From NCBI GenBank assembly GCA_023391155.1, contig JAEWBM010000141.1, forward strand, positions 1-21,426: a stretch of 21,426 nt of DNA, read 5' to 3'. The notes beneath the pieces are model-generated. The model was not told the DNA's origin, ran no database searches, and worked only from the letters and a program-made list of their open reading frames with translations. Of this stretch, positions 13,787 to 21,426 are shown one piece after another (position 1 is the stretch's first letter; each line of letters opens with the position of its first letter). A program made the translations under genes and the position numbers. This stretch comes from Acidobacteriota bacterium (GTDB lineage Bacteria > Acidobacteriota > Blastocatellia > Pyrinomonadales > Pyrinomonadaceae).

Positions 13787-15076
13787 ATGGCAAATCCAAT
13801 GGCCGACGAGATGCGGCGATTTAAGGGAAGCGACGAAAAGAACCCGTTCGAGGCAATGAGCGAGCGGTTCGACCGGGCCGCACAATTGATGGGACTCGAT
13901 CCGGACCTCTATGCAGTTATGCGGGTCCCGAGCCGCGAGATCAAGGTGTACATCCCCGTAAAGATGGATACCGGGCACATACAGGTGTTTGAGGGCTACC
14001 GCGTGCAGCACAACTTTGCACGGGGGCCGGCAAAGGGCGGTGTGCGTTACGCTCCGGACGTAACGCTTGATGAGGTAAAAGCTCTCGCGGCGTGGATGAC
14101 ATGGAAGTGCGCGGTGGTCAACGTACCGTTCGGCGGCGGCAAGGGCGGCATTATTTGTAACCCGCTGCAGATGTCGATAGGCGAACTCGAACGGCTGACC
14201 CGACGATACACCGCCGAGCTGATCGATTTTATCGGACCGGAGCGGGACGTGCCCGCACCGGACATGAACACCAACGAACAGACGATGGCATGGGTGATGG
14301 ATACCTATTCAATGCACGCACGCCACACCGTAACGGCCGTTGTCACCGGCAAGCCGGTGGCGCTGGGCGGTTCATTGGGCCGTCGCGAGGCGACGGGCCG
14401 CGGCGTTCTGTTCACGGTAAATGAAGCCATAAAACGATATGACCTGACGCCCGAGAAAACGTCGGTCGTTGTGCAGGGCTCCGGCAACGTGGGTGGGATC
14501 GGCGCGACCCTGATGCACGAGCAGGGCTATAAGGTCGTCGCCATTTCGGATGTGCACAGCGGTATCTATAACTCGAACGGTCTCGATATCCCGGCGGTAA
14601 TGGAATATCTGCAGAAGAACCGGTCGCTCGAAGGCTTTAAGGAAGCCGATCCCGTTTCGAACAAGGACCTGCTCGAGCTGGAATGCGACGTTCTGGCTCC
14701 CTGTGCGACCGAGAATCAGATCACCTCGGAGAATGCGGACCGCATCAAGTGCAAGATCCTGGCGGAGGGGGCAAACGGGCCGACGACGCCAAAGGCGGAT
14801 AAGATACTGCACGACAAGGGGATCTTTGTGATCCCGGATATTTTGGCCAACGCCGGGGGCGTGACGGTATCGTATTTTGAATGGGTCCAGGACCGGATGG
14901 GATATTTCTGGTCGGAGGCCCAGGTGAACGAACGTTTGGAAGAAAAAATGGTGGCCAGTTTTAACGAACTTTGCCACTATGCCGAGAAGCACGACGTCGA
15001 TACGCGCACGGCGGCCTATATGCTGGCCATCGACCGTGTCGCTTATGACACACGGATGCGGGGCATTTACGCTTAA
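13787..15076 (+). CDS. gdhA: Glutamate dehydrogenase (Glu/Leu/Phe/Val dehydrogenase family)
   Basis: The enzyme interconverts glutamate and 2-oxoglutarate plus ammonia with NAD(P). The ATG at 13787 gives 429 residues, normal for the hexameric bacterial and archaeal type; an in-frame TTG at 13766 and an ATG at 13799 are alternatives. Key residues fall at the spacing of the Clostridium enzyme: Lys83 (GPAKGG), Lys107 (TWKCAVV), Lys119 (PFGGGKGG) and Asp159 (PAPDMNTNE). A Rossmann loop GSGNVGG follows, then ILAEGANGPTTP and IPDILANAGGVTVSYFEW. NAD or NADP preference cannot be read with confidence. It may be co-transcribed with larE. Ammonia released by the nearby glycine cleavage system is a plausible but unproven substrate link. 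Confidence 0.95.
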   Translation: MANPMADEMRRFKGSDEKNPFEAMSERFDRAAQLMGLDPDLYAVMRVPSREIKVYIPVKMDTGHIQVFEGYRVQHNFARGPAKGGVRYAPDVTLDEVKALAAWMTWKCAVVNVPFGGGKGGIICNPLQMSIGELERLTRRYTAELIDFIGPERDVPAPDMNTNEQTMAWVMDTYSMHARHTVTAVVTGKPVALGGSLGRREATGRGVLFTVNEAIKRYDLTPEKTSVVVQGSGNVGGIGATLMHEQGYKVVAISDVHSGIYNSNGLDIPAVMEYLQKNRSLEGFKEADPVSNKDLLELECDVLAPCATENQITSENADRIKCKILAEGANGPTTPKADKILHDKGIFVIPDILANAGGVTVSYFEWVQDRMGYFWSEAQVNERLEEKMVASFNELCHYAEKHDVDTRTAAYMLAIDRVAYDTRMRGIYA

Positions 15077-15123
15077 AGAAAAAATTCGTAATCCGTTAAA
15101 AATGCTTGATTTTCGGACGAAGT

Positions 15124-15129
15124 TATAAT
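15124..15129 (+). promoter_or_regulatory. Possible -10 box at head of outer-membrane gene leader
   Basis: A perfect TATAAT lies about 240 bases before the outer-membrane protein start. No convincing -35 is found at 16-18 bases upstream. If used, the transcript would carry the inverted repeat at 15142-15199 in its leader. Confidence 0.35.
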
Positions 15130-15141
15130 AAGGTCTTTACC

Positions 15142-15199
15142 TAGTGGAATTACGTATTTGCTTCGATCGGTCGATCCGGCTCCGGCTGTAATTCCACTA
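15142..15199. repeat. 12-bp perfect inverted repeat with 34-base spacer in a 295-base leader
   Basis: TAGTGGAATTAC (15142-15153) is mirrored exactly by GTAATTCCACTA (15188-15199). The 34-base spacer is GC-rich and holds smaller palindromes around GATCGGTCGATC and CCGGCTCCGG. CTAG occurs at the left end and again just past the right end (15201-15204). The 15077-15371 stretch has no gene. It is AT-rich apart from this element and ends in the strong GGAGGA at 15361-15366. Possible roles are a leader stem-loop, a small RNA or a MITE-like remnant. Confidence 0.8.
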
Positions 15200-15260
15200 A
15201 CTAGAACAAAGGGACATATGCCTTAGTACTGAACGCTGAGTAATTTCAGTTTTAAAGAAT

Positions 15261-15276
15261 TGGCAAGAATCTTGGC
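15261..15276 (+). promoter_or_regulatory. Sigma-54-like -24/-12 element, near match
   Basis: TGGCAAG-AATC-TTGGC resembles the sigma-54 consensus TGGCACG-N4-TTGCA with correct spacing of the -24 GG and the -12 block, but the -12 has GG instead of GC. It lies about 95 bases before the outer-membrane gene. The central CAAGA-A-TCTTG is also a perfect palindrome, so a repressor site is an alternative reading. Confidence 0.3.
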
Positions 15277-15371
15277 GTATGTAATACTTATGTAGCTCAC
15301 TAAAATATTGCAGTACCATATTTTATGGCTACAACTTGAATTTGATTTCTTATTTTCGGCGGAGGAATATG

Positions 15372-17816
15372 ATGAAACTCGCTTACAGAGTGTTTATTGT
15401 AACGCTGACTTTGCTTGCGCTTGTATTTGCGGCCACGGCTCAGACGGATACAGACAATAGCAGGCGGTCAGACAGGGATAACAGAAACACGGCTCCTACT
15501 GTAGGAACTGGCGGACCGATGGGCGGCCCGACCGGTCTCTTCACAGTATATGATGGTCAAACGCTTCGGAAAGGAGAGTTTACCCTCAGTGCTGCGTTAA
15601 GTAACTATGATCGGGACCCGGGCAACGTAGACATCTCGGAAGTCCCCTTGAGCTTTCAGATCGGTTTGAACAACTATTTCGAGCTGTTCTTTAACACCGA
15701 TGCATATCGCGGTATCAAGGTAAACTCGCCTCGCAATCTTTCAGGCTTTTATCTGCCCAATTCTGCGATCAACGGCATTAGCCCCGCGGCAGTCATCCTC
15801 GCACCTCAGGCAGGTGCAGGCGGCCCGTGGTCCGGACGTGCGATCTTCCGCCCGGCCGGTACGCAGCCTTTTGTGCAGTACCCGTATAACGGCGGCAGCA
15901 GCGGAACCTTCGGACTTCAGTTCCCGTTCTGGTCAGGACCGCTGTTCGGCTTCCCCGCGGGCACGAACGCCCAGATGGGGCCGGCGATCTCAAGCGGCGG
16001 CGCTGCTGACAACTTCCCGGGTATCGGTTCGGTCTACGGCAGCATTCTGCCGGGCGTCGTCCTTCAGACGACGACCATCGTTCCGGCTCCCGGCGGCCCC
16101 GGCGCAACGGTTCCGACCTCGTTCACCACAGCTCCGAGCTATATGAACGATGCTCCGTTCCTGAACCGCATTTGGGGTACCTCGGCATTTAACACCTTTA
16201 CCGTTGGCGGTAAATGGCGTTGGACGGACATCAACAATCCGGTCGGCATCGGTATCATCGGTGCTTATCGCTTCTATGCCGATTCGGCGGACGATTTCGG
16301 CGGCTTTAACCAGCTGCAGCGTGGTGCCAGCCCGGGCGGCAATCGCGGCGACATCCTGCTGACGCTTTTTGCTGATGCACGGTTGGCTCGTTGGGCGAAC
16401 CTCTCGGCTAACATTGGCTATCACTACAACGCGAGCGTTAAGGCTGACGATGTTACGCTTCTTGACCGCGGCGATGAGCTCCTTACCTCGATCGGTATGG
16501 ACTTCCCGGTCAACAAGTTCTTCCAGCCTATCCTCGAGTTCCGTACGCTCCGCTATGTCGGCGGCCGTACGCCGAATGCATTCGAGCATCATCCGATCGA
16601 CGGCCTTGCCGGCGTCCGTATCTTCCCGGCTCGCTGGTGGGGAATGGGTTTTGCTTACAGGCACAACTTCAACCAGCAGGATGACGACAGCTTCGACGAC
16701 GAGAGCTTTAATGTCTCGACGACGGTTCTCTGTCCCGGTGTAGTCACCACCACGCCGCAGTTTGGTGAAGGCTGCACGCCGACGACCTATAACTCACAGT
16801 TTACGGGCCGTCCGCCGGGATTCTTGGCATCGTCGGATCCGCACGGATACATCGTTCAGCTCTTTGTCGGACGCCGAAACGAGCGTCAGGCAGAGATCAT
16901 CAACGAGTGGGCAAACGTGACGGGCCTCTCGCTCAGCGACGAGACTATCACCCTCGGATGTCCCGATGGCCAGGTTCCCGGAGAGGGTCAAACGTGTAAT
17001 GACGCCACGACCATCTCGGTGACCACGACGGCTGTCGATATTGAGAACGATCCGCTGACCTATAACTACACCGTCTCCGGCGGCCGCATCGTCGGCACCG
17101 GCGCGAATGTTCAATGGGATCTGAGCGGCGTCAGCCCCGGAACCTATACGATCACGGCAGGCGTCGATGACGGCTGCGGACTCTGCGGACAAACGCAGAC
17201 CCGTACCGTTACCGTCGAAAACTGCCCGACCTGCATAACGCCTTGCGAATGCCCGACGCTCACGGTTACCGGCCCGGCCGGCATCACGGCACCGGGTGAC
17301 GCAATGACCTTCACGGCCAGCGTTGTCGGCGGCCCGGATGTGACCTACAACTGGACGGTCGATCGCGGTGTCATCGAAAGCGGACAGGGCACGCCGAGCA
17401 TCTCGGTACGCACCTCACGTGAAGATGCAGGCCAGACGGTCAACGCAACCGTAACACTGGGCGGACTCGATCCGAACTGTGACTGCCCGGCAGAGGCGTC
17501 TGAGACCGGTCCGGTTGACTCAGTTCCGGATGCGATCCTTGTTGATGAATTCGGCAGATTGGCGAATGACGACATCAGAGCACGTCTCGATGCGTTCTTC
17601 CTCGAACTGCAGAATAACCCGACCAATCAGGGTTACATCATCAACTACGGCACCAACGCCGAGATCGCAGCTCGCGAACGTCTGATCACGAACCACATCG
17701 CGTTCCGTCAGTTCGATCGCAGCAGGATCACGCTGGTCCGCGGCGGAGACCTCGGTACAGGCCCGAACACCAAGCTGTACCGCATACCGCCGGGAGCGGA
17801 TAATCCGACCCCGTAG
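15372..17816 (+). CDS. Large outer-membrane protein: barrel, two Ig-like domains, OmpA-like C-terminus
   Basis: From the ATG at 15372 (5 bases after GGAGGA; the adjacent ATG at 15369 is only 2 bases from it) the product has 814 residues. A signal peptide ends ATA-Q (residue about 23). Residues about 45-505 have barrel-like alternating strands with Gly/aromatic content and end in GYIVQLFVGRRN. Two Ig/PKD-like domains follow. One is at about 522-618 (DPLTYNYTVSGGRIVGTG, WDLSGVSPGTYTITAGVDDG). The other is at about 627-715 (VTYNWTVDRGVIESG). They are joined by a Cys-rich linker (CGLCG, CPTCITPCECP). The last 90 residues (DEFGRLANDDIRARLDAFF, GYIINYGTNAEIAARER, DRSRITLVRGGD) look like an OmpA-type periplasmic module. 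A structural or porin role is inferred. A leader upstream and terminator downstream make it monocistronic. Confidence 0.8.
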   Translation: MKLAYRVFIVTLTLLALVFAATAQTDTDNSRRSDRDNRNTAPTVGTGGPMGGPTGLFTVYDGQTLRKGEFTLSAALSNYDRDPGNVDISEVPLSFQIGLNNYFELFFNTDAYRGIKVNSPRNLSGFYLPNSAINGISPAAVILAPQAGAGGPWSGRAIFRPAGTQPFVQYPYNGGSSGTFGLQFPFWSGPLFGFPAGTNAQMGPAISSGGAADNFPGIGSVYGSILPGVVLQTTTIVPAPGGPGATVPTSFTTAPSYMNDAPFLNRIWGTSAFNTFTVGGKWRWTDINNPVGIGIIGAYRFYADSADDFGGFNQLQRGASPGGNRGDILLTLFADARLARWANLSANIGYHYNASVKADDVTLLDRGDELLTSIGMDFPVNKFFQPILEFRTLRYVGGRTPNAFEHHPIDGLAGVRIFPARWWGMGFAYRHNFNQQDDDSFDDESFNVSTTVLCPGVVTTTPQFGEGCTPTTYNSQFTGRPPGFLASSDPHGYIVQLFVGRRNERQAEIINEWANVTGLSLSDETITLGCPDGQVPGEGQTCNDATTISVTTTAVDIENDPLTYNYTVSGGRIVGTGANVQWDLSGVSPGTYTITAGVDDGCGLCGQTQTRTVTVENCPTCITPCECPTLTVTGPAGITAPGDAMTFTASVVGGPDVTYNWTVDRGVIESGQGTPSISVRTSREDAGQTVNATVTLGGLDPNCDCPAEASETGPVDSVPDAILVDEFGRLANDDIRARLDAFFLELQNNPTNQGYIINYGTNAEIAARERLITNHIAFRQFDRSRITLVRGGDLGTGPNTKLYRIPPGADNPTP

Positions 17817-17835
17817 TTAAAAAGGCGACGATAGC

Positions 17836-17865
17836 TTCACGCCTCGGCTTCGGCCGGGGCGTGAA
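17836..17865 (+). other. 13-bp GC-rich hairpin with TTCG loop after the outer-membrane gene
   Basis: The arms TTCACGCCTCGGC and GCCGGGGCGTGAA pair over 13 bases (one G-T) around a TTCG tetraloop, 19 bases after the stop. No T-run follows, so it is more likely an mRNA-end stabilising hairpin than a terminator on its own. Confidence 0.6.
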
Positions 17866-17877
17866 CATTTTAAATGT

Positions 17878-17912
17878 ACGGATGACGGGCTGCGGCCTCT
17901 CATCCGTTTTTT
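17878..17912 (+). terminator. Intrinsic terminator of the outer-membrane gene
   Basis: ACGGATGA pairs with TCATCCGT (8 bp, 14-base loop containing GGCTGCGGCC), and the right arm runs straight into TTTTTT at 17907-17912. It follows the stop by about 60 bases. Confidence 0.75.
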
Positions 17913-18007
17913 GCAGCCCAGCCGGCCGGGTCGGCAATTATTAAAGTTTTGCTTTAGCTTTTTGTTTTCGGTAAACTAATAGACGTTTCGCCCTGTCGTG
18001 GACCGAC

Positions 18008-18013
18008 TATAAT
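18008..18013 (+). promoter_or_regulatory. -10 box of the Asp-box protein gene
   Basis: A perfect TATAAT lies 95 bases before the ATG at 18108, after the terminator of the previous gene. The -35 region 16-18 bases upstream (TTTCGC / GTTTCG) is poor. The 17913-18107 stretch contains no gene. Confidence 0.4.
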
Positions 18014-18107
18014 TGAGTTTGCAAACCCGCGGGGTGTTTCATTCATCGAAGTCAGAGGTCGTGCCTCCCCTTTACCATTCTTATCGAGCACAGTTTTACC
18101 AAGGATT

Positions 18108-20273
18108 ATGAAGATGAACATTGCCGGATACACACGCTTTTTGTCAGGTTTAGTTGTTGCCGCCGTTTTTGCGGCCGCGGCGGGCCCTTTGCTCGCCAAT
18201 GACAACGAGTACACCGACCCAAAAAACTTTGCGCAGTGGACGGTGATGGGGCCTGATGGCGGCGACGCCCGAACGGTCGTTATCGATCCGCGAGATAAGG
18301 ACCGCCTTTATATCAGTACGCTCGACGGCCAGATCCACACATCCGCCGACGGCGGAAAGACGTGGCGGTTATTGGTCAATCTTGAGCAGCCCCAGCTTGT
18401 CATCGACGACCTGATGGTCGACCGACGCGATTCCAGCGTTCTTTATGCTGCGGGCCACAGGCACAAGGGCGCGGGCGGTTTCTTCAAATCGACCGACGGC
18501 GGCAAGACCTGGATGTCGTCCGCGGAACTTGCTCGCGAGCCGATCCACGCAATGGCACAGTCTGAGGCCGATCCCGATCAGCTCTTTGTAGGAACCACCG
18601 GCGGCGTGTGGCGATCGCTCGATTCGGGCGACACCTGGTCACGCATCTCGTCAGAATCGATGCCGATCAACGTGAATTCACTGGCGGTCGACCCGAAGAA
18701 TCCGACTACCATTTATGCCGGCACCTGGTGGCGGCCATACAAATCGACCGACGACGGGAAGAGCTGGCGGCTGATCAAAGACGGCATGATCGACGATTCA
18801 GATGTTTTCGCGATCACGATCAACGACCGCAACCACGACCATATCGTCGCCTCGGCGTGCAGCGGCATCTACCAATCATTTAACGGCGGGGAAAAGTGGA
18901 CCAAGGTACAGGGGATCCCATCGACTTCGCGGCGGACCCGCGACATTCTGCAGCACCCGACAAAACCGGGCACGCTTTACGCGGCGACCACGGCGGGCTT
19001 TTGGATGTCCACCAACGGGGGCCGAAGCTGGACGATGACCACCGACAAGAATCTTGAGATCAACGCGGTGGCCGTTCATCCCGATGCACCTGATCGTGTA
19101 TTCATCGCGACCAACAATCATGGTGTGATGGTTTCGGAGGATGCCGGCCGAAACTTTGCTCCGACCAACGGAAACTTTTCGAGCCGCTTCGTTTACAAGG
19201 TCCGCCCCGATATCGCTATTGAGGGACGCCTATATGCCGCAACGCACAACACCGCGTCGAGCGGCGGCTATTTCTTTATAAGCAAGGACGGCGGTAAGAG
19301 TTGGACGCCGGCACGCGGCCTAGACCCGAACAGCATCGCTCCTTTTGCTCTTTTGCAGGACCGTGATGAACCGAACAGGATGCTTCTGGGAACCAACCAC
19401 GGCATCTATCGTTCGCTGGACCGCGGCGAATCCTGGATACTGCTAAAGCCGCCCCCGGCACCGCGGACCGCCGCACAGCGTCGTGCTGCCGCTGCCGAGG
19501 CGAAGAAACGCGCCGAGGCGGGCTTGCCTGAGCCGATCCCGGCCCTGGCACAGACCGTTCGCTATCTCGCGTTTACTGAGGATGGACTCGGCGGCATTTA
19601 TGCCGGCACCGACAACGGCCTCTACCGCACCTATGACATCAACAACGGGTGGGAAAAACTGCCCTTTGGCGAGGGGATCAACGAAAATGTCTTTGCGGTG
19701 CATTCAACGCCGAACGTTCCCGGAACCATCTGGGTAGGCACGGCGACCTCGGGTGTTATCGTTTCGACGGATGAGGGCAAGACCTGGAAAAAGATCGGTG
19801 AGGCCGGTGGCCCGCCGCAGAACATCCCCGTTGTCGCCATCACGACCGACCCGACGCGTCCGAACCTGCTCTATGCGGGAACCACGCAGTCGCTCTATCT
19901 CAGCCGCGACGGCGGCCGTACATGGATGCGCCGTGGGGGAAATCTGCCGCTCGGTAAATACACCAGCATCCTGATCGACCCTGAGGATCCGGACAAGATC
20001 TTCGTCTCCAGCTCGCTGGAAACCTCGGGCGGTGTGTTTTATTCAAAGGATGCGGGACTCAATTGGGAGCGTGTCGATTCAAAGGACATGATGGTCCCGA
20101 GCCGGCGTGTTTGGGCAATGGCATTTGACCCGTCCAATTCCGGCCGCATCTTTGCCGCGTCACATTCGTCCGGCGTTTACCGCATCGACCGCATCGCCGA
20201 AATGGCGGAGCGTAAGGAAGAGGCCGAGGCGAAAGCCGCCGAACCGGTCGCCGCACGCGCCTTAGGCAACTGA
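18108..20273 (+). CDS. Secreted Asp-box (BNR/sortilin-like) beta-propeller protein
   Basis: A 721-residue exported protein. A signal peptide (MKMNIAGYTRFL, hydrophobic core) ends near PLLAN (residue about 31). AAGGA precedes the ATG. The mature chain is about twelve repeats of the Asp-box pattern S-x-D-x-G-x-x-W. Examples are TSADGGKTWRLL, KSTDGGKTWMSS, RSLDSGDTWSRI, KSTDDGKSWRLI, ISKDGGKSWTPA, VSTDEGKTWKKI and LSRDGGRTWMRR, each followed by strands like 'D-P-x-N-P-x-x-I-Y-A-G-T'. This fits one or two propellers of the sortilin/YCF48/GH74-like class. An Ala/Arg-rich charged insert (about residues 447-480, RTAAQRRAAAAEAKKRAEAG) breaks the repeat array, and the C-terminus is another Ala/Glu-rich tail. 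No catalytic acids can be assigned, so binding and hydrolysis are both open. It sits alone between two terminators. Confidence 0.88.
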   Translation: MKMNIAGYTRFLSGLVVAAVFAAAAGPLLANDNEYTDPKNFAQWTVMGPDGGDARTVVIDPRDKDRLYISTLDGQIHTSADGGKTWRLLVNLEQPQLVIDDLMVDRRDSSVLYAAGHRHKGAGGFFKSTDGGKTWMSSAELAREPIHAMAQSEADPDQLFVGTTGGVWRSLDSGDTWSRISSESMPINVNSLAVDPKNPTTIYAGTWWRPYKSTDDGKSWRLIKDGMIDDSDVFAITINDRNHDHIVASACSGIYQSFNGGEKWTKVQGIPSTSRRTRDILQHPTKPGTLYAATTAGFWMSTNGGRSWTMTTDKNLEINAVAVHPDAPDRVFIATNNHGVMVSEDAGRNFAPTNGNFSSRFVYKVRPDIAIEGRLYAATHNTASSGGYFFISKDGGKSWTPARGLDPNSIAPFALLQDRDEPNRMLLGTNHGIYRSLDRGESWILLKPPPAPRTAAQRRAAAAEAKKRAEAGLPEPIPALAQTVRYLAFTEDGLGGIYAGTDNGLYRTYDINNGWEKLPFGEGINENVFAVHSTPNVPGTIWVGTATSGVIVSTDEGKTWKKIGEAGGPPQNIPVVAITTDPTRPNLLYAGTTQSLYLSRDGGRTWMRRGGNLPLGKYTSILIDPEDPDKIFVSSSLETSGGVFYSKDAGLNWERVDSKDMMVPSRRVWAMAFDPSNSGRIFAASHSSGVYRIDRIAEMAERKEEAEAKAAEPVAARALGN

Positions 20274-20304
20274 TTCGCGGATCTTAACGGTTCTCATTTA
20301 CATC

Positions 20305-20335
20305 GAGGCGGCCCGCGGGCTGCCTCGTTTTGTTT
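20305..20335 (+). terminator. Intrinsic terminator after the Asp-box gene
   Basis: GAGGCGGCCCG is mirrored by CGGGCTGCCTC (20305-20326; one G-T pair), a near-perfect palindrome, followed by GTTTTGTTT. It begins 31 bases after the stop. Confidence 0.75.
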
Positions 20336-20341
20336 AACGAT

Positions 20342-20370
20342 TTGGCCGCCCGGCGTGGGGGCTTTATAAT
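20342..20370 (+). promoter_or_regulatory. Sigma-70 promoter of bshC
   Basis: TTGGCC (20342-20347) and a perfect TATAAT (20365-20370) are separated by exactly 17 bases, right after the preceding terminator and 26 bases before the bshC start codon. The predicted leader is about 20 bases and carries AGGAG. Confidence 0.6.
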
Positions 20371-20396
20371 TTTCTCACCGGAGAGGAGAAAACCGA

Positions 20397-21426
20397 GTGT
20401 CCCAGATCGTCGCCCCGGGGGCAAAAAGCGCCGTAAGCCGGCTTTCGATAGAAAGTATTCCATTCTCGGATATCCCGGGACAGCCGCGGCTGTTTCTGGA
20501 TTATCTTGTAGATCCGGCTGCGCTTCGCGATCTTTACCCCTCAGCCGCCCGTTCGATCGCGGAACTCGCGGATCACGCCTCGGACGTCATCGCCGGGCAC
20601 AAGGCTGATCGCAACGCGTTGGCAGATGCTCTTCGCGACCAGAATTTGCAGTTTGGTGCTCCAACTGCCCTGATCGAAAATATCGAAAGGCTGCGGGCCG
20701 GCGATTCGGTCGCCGTCGTGACGGGACAGCAGGCAGGGCTTTTCACGGGGCCGCTCTATACGATATATAAGGCTTTGACCGCCGTTGCGGCCGCTGATCG
20801 GCTGCGTGAGCAGGGACTCAATGCCGTGCCCGTCTTCTGGGTTGCGGATGAAGACCACGATTTTGCAGAGGTTTCGCATACATTCGTCGGGGACGGCGAA
20901 GGCGGGCTTGCCGAGATCAAGGTCGACCCGGCGCGGGCGAGCGACGAGATTCCCGTCGGTGATATCACTCTTGATGCAAAGATCGGCGAGGCCGTAAGCC
21001 GGCTTTTCGAAGCGCTTCCGAGCACGGAGTTTACCCGGGAACGCAGGCAAGAGGTCGAATCCGCCTGGCGGCCGGGAACCGGTTATGCCGAGGCCTTCGC
21101 TAAACAGATGACGGCGATGCTCGGCCGGTTCGGCCTTGTAATGCTATCGCCGTCCGAGCCTGTGATGAAGCGGCTCGCGGCACCCATTTACGCCGATGCA
21201 ATAAAACGGTCGCGGGCGATCGAAGAGGCACTTATTGCCCGAAGCGAGATGCTCGCCGAACGCGGCTACACGCCGCAGGTGCTGATCGACCAAGGGTATT
21301 TCCCGCTCTTCTATCACACCAATGACGGCCGCCGCGTCGCCTTGAAACGCAACGGCGAAAAGGTCCGGCTAAAGGGCGAACGCGAGGAATTCACGCTCGA
21401 TGAGCTCGCCGGCATCGCCGAACGCG
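20397..21426 (+). CDS. bshC: Bacillithiol synthase (cysteine-adding enzyme), partial (runs off right edge)
   Basis: BshC adds cysteine to glucosaminyl-malate in the last step of bacillithiol synthesis. The start is the GTG at 20397 (MSQIVAPGAKSAVSRLSIES); AGGAG at 20384-20388 lies 8 bases before it, and no nearby in-frame ATG fits better. The open frame continues for 343 codons to the window end; the family is about 540 residues long, so roughly a third is missing. Signature runs are VVTGQQAGLFTGPLYTIYKA (about 109-128), VPVFWVADEDHDFAEVSHTF (about 143-162) and RFGLVMLSPSEP. The gene has its own promoter and lies just after a terminator. It implies bacillithiol as the main low-molecular-weight thiol in this organism. 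Confidence 0.93.
   Translation, partial: MSQIVAPGAKSAVSRLSIESIPFSDIPGQPRLFLDYLVDPAALRDLYPSAARSIAELADHASDVIAGHKADRNALADALRDQNLQFGAPTALIENIERLRAGDSVAVVTGQQAGLFTGPLYTIYKALTAVAAADRLREQGLNAVPVFWVADEDHDFAEVSHTFVGDGEGGLAEIKVDPARASDEIPVGDITLDAKIGEAVSRLFEALPSTEFTRERRQEVESAWRPGTGYAEAFAKQMTAMLGRFGLVMLSPSEPVMKRLAAPIYADAIKRSRAIEEALIARSEMLAERGYTPQVLIDQGYFPLFYHTNDGRRVALKRNGEKVRLKGEREEFTLDELAGIAER

Noticed and set aside
15142..15204. Insertion sequence or integron site
   Set aside because: There is no transposase nearby and the flanking CTAG at the left end overlaps the repeat itself, so a target duplication cannot be claimed; kept only as an inverted repeat.
15990..16664. Long minus-strand frame inside the outer-membrane protein gene
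   Set aside because: Shadow of a highly coherent gene with signal peptide and domain structure; no ribosome site or family match.

Overview
The window reads as a piece of a Gram-negative, GC-rich bacterial chromosome. The best guess is Acidobacteriota, class Blastocatellia (Pyrinomonadales-like). This rests on bacillithiol synthesis (bshC), a two-subunit glycine decarboxylase, secreted proteins with Ig-like and Asp-box repeats, and an outer-membrane protein style I associate with that group. It is inference, not a database result. No rRNA, tRNA, CRISPR array, phage gene or transposase is visible.

Layout, minus strand, left part (1-12703, listed left to right, so transcription runs the other way): transhydrogenase alpha subunit pntA (cut by the left edge); a small secreted protein; a membrane-anchored SRPBCC protein; an lgt-type prolipoprotein diacylglyceryl transferase with altered active-site residues; gcvPB; a hotdog-fold thioesterase; a Tat-exported class V aminotransferase; a 49-residue membrane protein; gcvPA; gcvH; gcvT; two small secreted helical proteins; and a secreted TPR protein. 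In transcription order these form two tight groups. The first is TPR protein, secreted protein, secreted protein, each overlapping the next by 4 bases. The second is gcvT, gcvH, gcvPA, the 49-aa protein, the aminotransferase, the thioesterase, gcvPB, then lgt. The glycine cleavage genes (T, H, P1, P2) lack only the shared dihydrolipoamide dehydrogenase. The two halves of the P protein are separated by three unrelated, translationally coupled genes, which is unusual.

Layout, plus strand, right part (12887-21426): larE (nickel-pincer cofactor sulfur transferase) and a Glu/Leu/Phe/Val-type glutamate dehydrogenase; a structured leader of about 295 bases; a large outer-membrane protein (barrel, two Ig-like domains, OmpA-like end); a good terminator; a secreted 721-residue Asp-box/BNR propeller protein; a second good terminator and a good promoter; and the first 343 codons of bshC, cut by the right edge.

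How it fits together: gcvTHP, glutamate dehydrogenase and transhydrogenase all feed one-carbon, nitrogen and NAD(P)H metabolism. Lgt, the Tat enzyme, the secreted TPR group, the outer-membrane protein and the Asp-box protein belong to the cell envelope. The least described parts are the TPR plus two-secreted-protein operon and the three-gene insert inside the glycine cleavage operon.
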